A program made the position numbers and the translations under genes. Below are positions 23,111 to 34,971 of a stretch of DNA of 64,000 nucleotides, piece after piece; position 1 is the first letter of the stretch; each line of letters starts with the position of its first letter. Below the pieces are notes generated by a model, which was not told the origin of the DNA, made no database searches, and saw only the letters and a list, made by a program, of their open reading frames with translations. The stretch covers positions 15,611,796 through 15,675,795 of the forward strand of contig NC_045140.1 in the NCBI RefSeq assembly GCF_008831285.2, read 5' to 3'. The DNA comes from Nymphaea colorata (lineage: Eukaryota; Streptophyta; Magnoliopsida; Nymphaeales; Nymphaeaceae).

Positions 23111-26100
23111 TTATTGCCTTTGGTGTTCTACAAGAAAAGTTCTGATTCCCGATTGCGCCTCTCGCTGCCTGATAGAGACATCTGGGGATCGAGATCTGGT
23201 AGATAGAGACGTGGAAGGGTCTTGCTTTTGCCTATAAAATGACCCCTTTGACGGCAACCAGCGGTCGATTGAACAAAAAAGAAACAGGAAAAAAACGATA
23301 CGTCATACATAGTGGGTTGAAGACATAGTTGAAATGAGTTTCGATGCTGGTCGAGATCCACTCCTGTTGTTATTGGTCAGCTGGGGGTTTGTGTCCGGCT
23401 AGAGTACAGAGGAATAGAAATGTCCAGCGTTATGTTCTGCCTGTGCCCAAAACCTGCTCTTATCGGAGACAAATTTGTAACCGGACAGGATGATCTTTTT
23501 CAGAGCAAATGCTTGGATAGTTCCTAAATCTTTTGTGATTTCGTGATTTGAAAAATAAATTTGTTGGTTGTCACCACATTTGCTGCTCAAATATGTCGTT
23601 TTCACTACCCTCTTGAATGAAAAAAGCAAGAAGGTACTCATTGTTGCTTTTTGCTTCCGAACAAAGCCATCTTGCAGGATTAGCTGATTCCACAAGCAGA
23701 GGGGGGGATGTATCTACCTGGAATGTGCAAAACTACAATAGATATGCAGCCGCGCGCAGAACTATGCACCGCCCCGTTTTGTCTAGGCTTTGATGGTATA
23801 TAAAGTCCATTACAGTCCCTTCTCTTGCTTGGAAGAGCACGTCAATGAATAGGTCCACCAGTTGAGGAATCAGGTGCTGGAATGTGGCTGCCGAACACGA
23901 GGCATGCCTGTGATCGGAGATAGCCACAGGTTTGAAGCGCTTTGAGTTCCATACAGGTAGAAAGGAGCGAATGCGGGAGGAAATGCTCCTTCTTTTGCCG
24001 AGGAAGTGATTGACACAACCAAAGAAATCAGTTTCTCTGCCGTAATCCTCTTTCCTACTCTAAAATGGAGAGAACTTGATCGGTCCTCTTTCCTATTCTA
24101 AAATGAAGAAAAGAACTTAATCACTCTTAGTCGTTCCTAGACATACAAGATCCTGAAGCTTGCTCTACAATACGACCTGCTCGATGTTAGTATTGTGAAC
24201 ATGTAAGGTGACTCACTTTGTCCTGGCTCCCCATGTTGCCTCTATCCTTTTGCCAGCAGACGGCTAGTTTGCATTCAATGCCAACTGCGTCAACACTAAT
24301 AGAAGCCTAAAAACCAATTGGTCGAGCACTAAAAGAATGGTTGTGTGTTTGACCCACCTTCCATTTTCGGTTGTGGACTGAGGGGTGATCATGAAAGGGA
24401 GCGAGTTTCCCGTCCTTTACAGGGACAAAGAAAAGGGGGGTTAAAGTCTTTCCACGGGTCATGATCCCGGAGATCTCGTCCCTGGTGCACCAAAAATAGA
24501 ATATAAGTGGAAAGGCGTCAGGTTTCTTACATTTAGGGACCCATTGTGATACGGTAAAAGGCCCACGGATGCTTCAAAAGCTTCGGTGGGCATCCATTGT
24601 CTGGGGTATATGTGAGAGATTGAACTTGTTAGAACAAAAATAATGTTCCCAAGGCTAATGAACTGCTAAACATAGCAGCTCGTTTTTGGGTTTTGTCTGC
24701 CTCATGAAGAACTTGGATATGAACGGCTCGTTAGTAAACGAGGCGGCCACGGACTTGTAATTCATATATGTTCATAAACAGACAATGTACGAAGGTAATA
24801 TGTTTATAATGGGCCGGCTACTGTGGCTGGTTTAAAGAAAAGCAATTGCGCGGTTCAGCTCAAACTCGAGCTTGCATCCACAGAAGCACCATAATTATTA
24901 TTTTTGGTAAAGATATAATGTCCACAGATACAACATGCTATGCCAGAGTAGTTTATGTGCATTCTTCTACGGTTTTCCAATGGATTTACAAATGATGGGA
25001 TTTTGATTTTGGGAGGAGATGTTTGTATGGTGGACACCCTTCTCATTCTTTATAATAATGATATTGTTTTGGATGAGCATGAAGAGTATTTCATTCTACG
25101 ATTTAGAGGAAAGTCGGACTTCCCACAAATCCTTTGTCCTTTAGGATATAGGGCCTACTTTTGGTGTCTCGAGGTGTTGCCTTTGCCATGTTTTAACTTG
25201 CACGTCAGTGGCTCCACTTTTTACAACATAAAGAGTTGATGTCCTAAAGATTCAAAACGAGAATTGACTGCCGACCAGCTCCCACTCTTGCTTCTGCTCC
25301 GACCATTGCACTAAACCCTTCGGAGACCTTGTAATAATATCTTGTGTTTAACAATAACACGTATGTTGGCGCTGCCATAATGTGCTTCATCTTCTAAACC
25401 ATCAACCGCTTCCTTGCGGCTTGCCATTTTTACTTAAAAATGGGCTAGCCCTCGCATTCACGTATGGGTAGACATCCTCTAAGTCGTTATTGTTAATAAT
25501 TTATACCCAACCTATGCGAGTCGTGGGGTTCGTTGATCATGTTTAGTTTTCAGGGCACCTACCAAAATTAAGTAAAACCAGGCAGCTAGCTACTATTATA
25601 TGTGACATTGAAAGCTGCAAAGTCTCCTCCTCCCTTCGGTTTCTAATTTCGGCAGTCATCTTGTAACCGAATCGACAGGCATACAATATGGCCCGCTATT
25701 AATCAAGACCTGCATATTTAATGTTACCTATGCACGTATTACATATAAGCGAATCATTCAATGCAATAAAAAAGGTATGCTTACGTACGAGTGAACTACG
25801 ACAAGCCAGCACGTCTTCCATGCTTTATTCATTTCCATCGTTTTATTTGAAAAAGGAAAATCAAGTGTTCTCTACGGAATTCGGACGACCCAGCTTCTCT
25901 TTGGTAATTGTAGGCCTGTAGTGTTCACAGGCAACGACTGTTATCTCGGGCCGGAGAGACTATTGAGGTTTAACACGAGCGTACGATAGATAGTTTCTTA
26001 AATATATATGAGAGGAAAAAGGAAGGAATAATCTAACCCCAAGGTTGTTAGAAGAAGGAAACATATTACCTAACAAAGTATTCCTTCTTGAGGTACTTTT

Positions 26101-27440
26101 CTTTATTAGAAATCTACAGTAGCGGTCTTAATATCGCTTCCTCCCTGAAGACCGGTGTTTGAATACGACAAGAAACGAGAAGAAAACAAAGCAAGCAAGT
26201 ATTTGGGCATTTAAGTGCATGTGGTGCCTGGTGTTTCGTTTTTCTGAAGATGAGGATGGAGTCAACAAAGTACAAGCTAGCTAGAAGATAAACTGTCCAT
26301 CATCTTAGCTAAGAACCGACGCCCCCGAGCTTTCTTTTGCTAAAGTTTGTAGCCTTTTGTGGAGGAGTTGAACCGATGGGCAGGTGTTTCTTGAAAAACA
26401 ACTTACATATCGTCCAAACAATTCAGTCCAGGATTCGCCGTAAAATTCAAGGCAATCGAACACTCGGTTGGTTTGGGTACGGGGGGTGGAGAGGAGAGGG
26501 ATGGGGGAAAACAGGAAGGTTATACTTTAAGATTCGTGTTCTTGCGAAGGTCCAACCAATCAGATATTCTTCCGCCTCCTCCTCTCTCATCTCATCTCCT
26601 GTCCTCTCCTCTCCTCCCAAGGAAGGCATTGCAGTGCAGTGCATGCATGTCACCGCATTCGAGCAAGAAGGATGTTGTTGTCTACATTGAAGATTCATCG
26701 CCCACTGGATCTGCTAGCTCCTTCACCAATTGGCAATCAAACCACCTCACATGCTTGCTTGCTTCATTGCTTCCCCTCCCTCACCCTTCGACCAGTATCG
26801 TCAACATTCGGTTTGCCAAAAGGAATCCGTGACTTCACTCTTGTCGTTTGAAAAACTTTCTAAAATAATTAATATAAAAAGTGATTTCACACTTCAAGTC
26901 TTGTATACATCGGTCGTTTCAAATTAAAACATCTCTCCCCAACCATTCCCACCTTCCTTTAACTTTAGCAAAAACTGTAAGAGCGCGATAGAGGAACAGA
27001 ACTTGGTCAAGAATGATATTACCAAATTCAACAATGAAGAGGGTGTAAGCAGCACATATTCTCCTCAGGTAGAGCCTACCATGGATGTAATCTTCCGTGA
27101 ACAGCATTGGATTTGGCCTCCCTGCACCAGTAAGGCAGCAGAAAAATTGTTCTTCCCTTTGCTATAAAAATGGTTCAACACTTTTGTTAAATACGTGTCT
27201 GCTTTTGGTTATAAAAGAAGGTTTCTATTTTCAATTCACTCTGAGTTTGTTTGGTTGTGATTTCACTAAAGTGTACAGTTGAACCAGTTGGAAATAAAAA
27301 TTTTAAGATCACACGACGTATAATTTTCAGGCTACACATCAATGCTTGATCAATGTCCTTTAATTATATTGATATGTGTGGCCACTAATGCGTTTAGTTA
27401 CAACGATAATCATGATCTTTTTGATCCTATATCAATATAG
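23111..27440. other. Intergenic DNA, no supportable gene
   Basis: Frames up to about 120 codons occur on both strands (for example 23399-23927 minus and 26337-26832 plus), but they overlap one another and show no domain. The frames near 26450-26700 come from CT/GA-rich sequence. A few CGAG-type words occur near 24715-24870. No RNA gene was recognised. Confidence 0.45.
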
Positions 27441-27720
27441 TTAATGGACGAGATTATTCGATATGATAATAAAGATTACGGTTTGAGCTCCAAAGGAATA
27501 AATTGTAATGCACAATTCTATCACAACACTAAGTGGGAGATTATTAGAAATCTATTAGTGGGCTTACATATGTCGATCATCATGCATTACATGCTAGCTG
27601 TATACATATGTCTACTTAAAAGTGATCTGATAAGTCCGAGTCTATATCATCTCCTTTGTTTTATATAGATCATATCCATATCTGATTTATAATGGATACA
27701 ACCGACATATGTCAAAAAAA
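27441..27720 (+). mobile_element. Possible copia LTR edge (polypurine tract and LTR start)
   Basis: AAGTGGGAGATTATTAGAAA at 27532-27551 resembles the polypurine tract plus LTR start common in plant copia elements (AAGTGGGAGA followed by TGTT-type LTR ends), and TAGTGGGCTTA follows. No polymerase text is seen upstream. This is therefore a fragment at best. Confidence 0.35.
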
Positions 27721-29865
27721 ATAGGGCTATGGTTCCCAAGGTAAATAAATTTTTTTCTTTTTTTTTTTGTGGAAATTCCTTTGGAAGATCCACTGCACCT
27801 CCTTCCAATTTTGTAAAGGACATCAGCAAGCTTCCGTTGACTTTTGCATAATTGATTTTATCATTGTTTTGGCAGATGCAGTTTATTTGTTTATGCCGTC
27901 ACTTAATTGCAACTAATTAATATTCTTTCGCCCTCCGATTGCCCACCAAACATTTCAAGATTTGTTAGCCGGCTGTCTGTGTCTTCAACTCCTGGAGTGG
28001 GCGGTGAAACCAGGAGGAAGGTACACCAATAAACCATGAACCAATGGTATTTCAAATTACCCCACTAAAATCCTTGCTTTGTCTAAGCCATGAAGCGAGC
28101 GCAGATAAAAGAAAAAAAAGAAGAAGCCAATTAGCAGTAACTCATCAGTGCCGTGCACTTACACTCAACAAATCAGGCTCGCGACTGATGCCAACAGCAC
28201 TCCTTGGAAGACAGTCCTTCTTGTACTAGTCTAAAGCCTCCCCGGGCCGAGGCAGATGGAAGATCGACTGCAACCGAACGCCAACCACATGATATGATCC
28301 GGGAATTGTCATCCAATTTCAAGCAAACATGAACATTCCATGCGTGTCCTTCCTTTCCTTTTCCCTTCTCTATTCTCCTTCTCTCTTCTCTAATGCTGCA
28401 ATAGGATTCTCGTAAATTCCTCATAGACAAGAGACCGGAAGAAGTAGCCAGCATTGATATCAGAGAGAGAAAGTTGGTTAAATGTCAGTAGTTGGCAAAA
28501 GTGAGCTAGCTAATCGATGGGCCAATGCGAAGTTGATTGGTATATGAGCAATAGATATCAAATCTGTCTGAGATGTTTGTAGAATCGCTGTTCATGCTAG
28601 AAGGCTGAATCACCGAGGATGCCCTAGCTAGTACTATGCACCTAAGATCTGGAGATAGAAAGAATAGTAGGCAGAAGGTTTAGAAATTGTGAGTGGGTCT
28701 GATTTAGATCTGGCTCCATGTATTAGTATTTAGCTATTGTAGATGTGAACCTGTCCGTGTGGATGTCAATGTTTTTCTTTTCTTTTGAAATTGCACGCGC
28801 ACAATGAGATGTATGTGGCAGATGGATCTGTATATTTTAGAGTATAAGAGGTGGTCGATAAAAAGATACGGTAAACTGAAAATGAACCCCGTCGTCATCT
28901 TCGTCCTGCCATTTCGGTGGACGTCGAAGGCACGTCTCCTAGAGCGCTCGGAGGCAAGTAAGAAAAAAAAAAAAAAAAAAAAAAGGAAGAGAAAAAGAGG
29001 ATTACCATCCTTATCGACACCATTTTCAACGAGGGGCAGGGCAGCTGCTCCCGCTCTCTCTCATATGAATGAATGAAGAAGCCCTTCTGGCGTCGCATAG
29101 CTCCAAGAGTCTTGACCGGAGGAGCCGGAGTCCCCTCAGTTAAAAAACGTAGCGATCGGCCACCTTAGTCCTCCACCAAGTTGGGTGTGGCAGTTAATTG
29201 TGACCGTCTGGGTCACATGCAATGCAACGACTAACGACGGATGGAGGAGTGGCGGTGTGCACATCTTTCTTTCCTTTTTCCGCTTTTCCTTTCGTGTGAA
29301 GGTTGGGTGGTAGGACCCGCATCTCCAAACTGGATCTCAGCCGCTTTCTTCGTTTGTCTTGCAAAAAGACGGTGGCCGGCACCCCCGGAAGGCGACTGAG
29401 GGGCGGACGGCGTGCACACTTGGCAGATCGGGCTGGTTCGACTCTTGCGACGCGAAAGGACTGCAGACGACGGTCGGGTTCGGCGGTCCTTTTGACCCAC
29501 ACACATGTTGACAGAAGGTGGGTGGGGAGGAGGATCGCGACGAGAGGTGCTGTGGGAGGAGACGGCATATACTCTCTCTCTCGCTTCCCAAATTTTGAAG
29601 AGTGCCACTCTCCCTCCTTGCTTCTCTCTCCCCAACCACTTCTTATTTTCAAGTATTCTAATCTTACCTAAACCTCTCTCTCTCGTGTTTCTGTTTCGGA
29701 TAATATGTCTATCCTTTCCTTTCTTGCTTTCCTTTTTTTAACGAAAGGAGAACTTTAATCATACAAAGTTATTTTGCCCTCTTGATTGATCATATTGATT
29801 GATGAGGGTGTGTCTTGAGGTGACTCCTGCATCCGCATGGTCCGTTGCAAGGCTTGGGATTTGAA
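27721..29865. other. Intergenic DNA and promoter side of the ATG18 gene
   Basis: There is AT-rich spacer, a 22-bp A tract (28963-28984) and a GC-richer block (about 29230-29570). The GC block creates overlapping open frames on both strands without motifs; it may be the promoter/CpG-rich region of the downstream gene. No separate gene is supported. Confidence 0.45.
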
Positions 29866-29962
29866 GAGAGAGAGAGAGAGGAAGCGTGTCGCATAAAATC
29901 AAATTCTGTTTCTTGGTGAGTAAGAGATAGCTGTGTGCGGTGCAAGCTATTCATTCCATACC

Positions 29963-29965
<3 letters not shown>

Positions 29966-30004
<39 letters not shown>
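29966..30004. repeat. (GA)n tract in the ATG18 leader
   Basis: A GA array of nearly 40 bp starts about 220 bp before the ATG, and a shorter GA run lies at 29866-29880. GA/CT repeats are frequent in plant 5' leaders and are bound by BASIC PENTACYSTEINE factors. Whether they are regulatory here is an inference. Confidence 0.9.
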
Positions 30005-30006
<2 letters not shown>

Positions 30007-30184
30007 ATCCCATCGTCCGCGTTATCAACGTCTGCCGGGACCGACCTTCGGGAGAACGTGGATATGGTTTCTTCCGGCGTCAGGATTCGGGCGAGAACGG
30101 ATCTGGATCAAGGTGTTCCGGCGAGGTCTTGAGTCTGGACGCTGATGGTGGTGACTCGGGTGAGAGACCCTCCGGCGTTGTGGG

Positions 30185-33100
30185 ATGAAGAAGGATGGCA
30201 AATCAGCAAGGAACGGTAGCGGTGGTCGATTGCTTCCCAATTCGATTCGTATAATCTCTTCGTGTCTCAAGACCGTTTCTTCCAATGCTAACTCCGTTGC
30301 TTCCACCGTACGATCGGCAGGGGCCTCCGTGGCCTCATCCATTTCCTTCAGGGACGAGGAACAGTTACAGAAGGACCAGGTGCCGTTTCTCTTCCTATTA
30401 TTATTATTATTGTTGTTGTTGTTGTTGTTGTTGTTGTTACTACCACAGCTACTATCACTACCTTTGCTTCCCTCTCTCCCAATAGTTGCTTCCGGGACTC
30501 TTCTTCATCAAGTTGTTTGTCCCTTTCTCTTTTTGTTCTTATTCTGACATTTTCTGTGTCATTCCCCATCAGAAAATGTTTGGAGGAAACCGAAGGTTTT
30601 CGCGCCTCCCTCTTCTGCGTGGAAAGCTTCTTGTAGTGGTTCCGATCGTTAAATAATTTAACGCTGTTTACCAAAATTCATTGCATGATTGATGATATGG
30701 GTTCCTTCTTACTGTTAACGAGGATCAGTAGGTCTTTTATTCTGTTCTTTATCTTTATTTGTTGCGAGTGTTTTATGGGTGCGACTGCTGCAAAAGATAG
30801 TGGAATGGAGAAGTAGCAAGATCCTTGTCTCTTTTAGCTGGGGAATAGCTTCAGATGTCGACTTCCTTTTTAGATCTGCATTTAATTTCCTAATTCAATA
30901 TATTTACTGCTCGTAATTGATAAATAGGCAAACCGGGCTTACAAGGGCATCAAATTTAGAAAAGGAAGTGTGCAATATGGTGAGAAAAACGGGTGCCCGC
31001 AAGAGATTATTATTATTTTTAATCCTTTTAAGAAACTGAGGGGAGGGAAGGGGTTTGGGTGTTGGTTGTTGGATAAGTTTGCGAACGGTCTTTATCTAAC
31101 TGAATCTGACCCTGTGTTCGATTTTTTATCTGCTTCGGTAAAAATGTTTATCCAACATAGCTTTCTTAGTCTTGTTACAATACATCAATTAACTGTTAGC
31201 TCTGATGTATAAGTTAACTGATAACGTAATGCCACTTCTATTGTCGTAGCAAATGGGTGGACTCACATGTCTCCTGTACTGGCCAGCACCTTTTGAGTCT
31301 ACGATGTTTTTGCTGCAGCTACAACCAGTGCGCTGTATGTGGGCTCAGTTGAGAACGGTTCACTATCCTTTACTACCAGAAACCAAAGGATGACTCAAAT
31401 ATGCAGCAGTATCCTGTCACAGGTTGTTGGCCTTTCTTAATCTGCACGAGGATATGCAAATGTGAAATCGAATCGTACTCAAATAGATAAAATTATATCT
31501 AAGCCTAACTGAGCTTCCGTTGATGTTTCTAAAACCTACCCGTTATATTGCTTTGTGAGATTTAAAATTCTTGTGCCCAAAAACTGTAGCCATGTATCCC
31601 AAAGTTATGACTTATTGCTAACTGGGTATAGGGGGATAGAACAATGTATAAAAAAAGTAGTGCACCTGACTTCGCATTGTGTAGGCACATCTAATCATAT
31701 TTGGTAGGTGTCGCCCTAATCCAGTTGCTTTACATAGCATGTTTGCCTCTTTCTTTATATTTTTTTGGGTCCTTATGTGCTTCGCATCAACATCAATCAA
31801 GCAGGTGCAGTGGGCTGGATTTGATAAGTTAGAGGTTGGTCCTTCTGCTTTCAAGCATGTCCTGTTGCTGGGTTATTCTAATGGCTTCCAAGTTGTTGAT
31901 GTTGAAGATGCTTCCAATGTTCGTGAACTGGTGTCCAAGCGTGATGGGCCAGTTACATTTCTACAAATGCAGCCTCTTCCATCTAAGTTGGAGGATGAAG
32001 GTGGCTTTAGAGCATCACATCCACTGCTCTTAGTCGTTGCAGGTGAAGCTAACAGCAATGCTTTAATTCAAAGCAGTAATTTTGGTGGAAAATTACGGGA
32101 AGGAATAACTCATCCTCAAGAAACAAATACTTCCAGTTCAACAGTCGTTCGGTTCTATTCTCTAAAATCTCACAACTATGTGCATGTTTTGAGGTTCCGT
32201 TCTGTGGTTTACCTAGTTCGTTGCAGTCCACGAATCATAGCTATAGCATTGGCAACTCAAGTAAGCATTGTTCTCATCTTATGCTACAAAATTACTGTAT
32301 TGGTTAACATTGGTTTTATCACAGGAGGTGTTCTTTTTTCCTGACTGCTTCTCCATTTGTGGCAGATATACTGTTTTGATCCTGTCACTCTTGAGAACAA
32401 ATTCAGTGTACTGACTTATCCTGTTCCCTTGATGGGTCAAGGAGTCACCGGTGTTAACATTGGGTATGGACCAATGGCAGTGGGACCACGATGGTTATCT
32501 TATGCTTCAAATCAATCTTTAATATCAAACACTGGTCGTCTTAGTCCTCAAAACCTCACTCCTTCCCCAGGTTCCAGTCCATCAAATTCACCTGGTAATG
32601 GCAGCCTGATGGCTCGGTTAGCCATGGAATCAAGCAAACACCTTGCTGCTGGTCTGATTAATATTGGGGATATGGGCTATAAAACCTTGTCTAAATACTG
32701 CCAGGACATGTTACCTGATGGTTCCAGTTCACCTGTTCCATCAAATGGTAGCTGGAAGGTGGGCAGAGTTACTTCATCCACACATTCCACTGAGAATGAC
32801 AATGTTGGTGTAGTAAGTTCTTCTACTTCAGCAAGGGATAATCTGACTTTTTATTGTTTTACTTGTTTAATCATCAAAATATTTCATGTGAATGGTAAAT
32901 GAGTCTTCACTTGATAATTTGACCAATATAAAAATCATTTTTACAGGTTGTCGTCAAAGATTTCATAACAAAAGCCACTATTGCGCAGTTTAGGGCTCAC
33001 ACCAGTCCAATATCTGCTCTTTGTTTTGATCCTAGTGGGACCCTCTTGGTAACTGCATCTGTGAATGGGAACAATATAAATGTCTTCCGAATAATGCCAC

Positions 33101-34898
33101 TCCATGTTACTGATGACCCCAACTCTGTGTGCTATGACTGGAGTGCATCGCATGTACACCTGTACAAACTACATCGTGGAATGACATCTGCAGTAAGATA
33201 CTGTGATACCTATGATAAGTTTAATTATGCTTGACCTTGTGTCTTGCTATTGGTTTAAAGTTCATTTTCGCATTTCCAATTTTAATAGGTCATACAAGAT
33301 ATCTGTTTCAGCAGCTACAGTCAATGGGTTGCAATCATCTCATCCAGGGGCACATGCCATATTTTTGTGTTGTCTCCTTTTGGTGGTGAAGTTTCTCTTT
33401 GTTCACATGCTTATTTTGATGGTTCAGCCCCATTTCTTGATTCACCATCAGCTTGGTGGTTATCTTCTGGTTCTTGTGCACTGAATATGCACAATGGGTT
33501 GCAGCTACCACCGCCTCCACCTCCACCTCCACCTATTGTTACACTTTCTGTTGTAAGCAGGATAAAAAACAGTAATGGTGGTTGGCTCAATACAGTTAGT
33601 GGCTCTGCAGTAAAGAGAAATGCACCCTCTGGAGCTCTTTCTGCAGTTTTTCACAATTCGGTATCCCGTGTTCATCAATCAGGACCTCTAAAATCTAATT
33701 GTTTAGAGTATTTGTTGGTTTGCTCTCCATCAGGTCATGTCGTCCAACATGACCTTCTTCCTGCATTCAGCACAGCGACAGATTTACACTATAGTAATAT
33801 TTCACCAAGAATTGGTGCTGGTCCTTCAGGATCAAATCTGGACGAAGACTTTAAGGTTATCAGTGAGCCTGTGCAGTGGTGGGATGTTTGTCGAAGAACA
33901 AATTGGCCTGAAAGAGAGGGGAGTTTATCATCTATAGGGTTTGATGAAATAGAAAGTAATGGAGCCTCGACAGATTGTTTTGATTGTGATGGTATGCAGG
34001 TAAGTTGCTTCAATGCATTGAGCAATGAGGTGGATGGAAAAGAACGTCATAAGTCCAATGAAAACCTTCATTGGTACTTGTCAAATGCTGAAGTGCAGAT
34101 AAATTCTGGGAGGATTCCAGTATGGCAAACATCAAAGGTGCATATTCTTACTATCATGCGTTTGCTGGGTTTAAGTTTTTTTTTTCCTTTAATTTTTTAA
34201 TTTTTTTTAGAAATTGATCTGCAGATCTGCTTTTTTGCAATGAGTAATCAGACAGATGATCATAACTGTAGTGGTGGAGAGATAGAAATTGAGAAGGTCC
34301 ATGTTCAAGAGATTGAAATGAGGGAAAAGGATTTACTTCCAGTCTTTGACCATTACCACAGCTTCCAATCAGATCAGAGCATTCGGTGAGATCAAGATTT
34401 ATAGTTCATTTTTTGAGACCTCTTCTGGTGTCTTCCCTCTGTTCTAACAAAATCATCCGAAGGATATAATGTAGAATGTGGATCTATTATTTGTCATCTA
34501 CGTCTATGGTTCTAGAAAGCTAAACTGTGAGTCAGCAGTCCTTTGGTATTGAAAGCTGGACCTGGAATAGTTTTAGCTGCCACAGAAATGTGATGGATAA
34601 AGTACTAGCTTTTCCCTTTATGAGGATGTGTGTTGTGTTTTTTTTTTGGGGGGGTGTGGGGGGGGGGGGGTGTGGAGTATTAAAGAAATTTCCTTAAACC
34701 ATTGAGAAGTATATTTAACTTGTCTCTGGGATTAAAGTTTTCAGTTTTGTGGTTTCCTTGACATGGCTTGGACACGGCAGTTTCAATTTTTGTACTTTTT
34801 TCATTTTTTGGTATATCTTAGTATTTTTTTTGTTCAGTGATTTATATTTTTTATGAATATAAACAATATTTATGTGTTTATTTGCTCAAAATATGGTT

Positions 34899-34971
<73 letters not shown>

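Noticed and set aside
29194-29671. Overlapping long open frames (up to 152 codons) on both strands
   Set aside because: They arise from a GC-rich block with few stops. No frame shows a domain, and they overlap each other on both strands ahead of the ATG18 gene.
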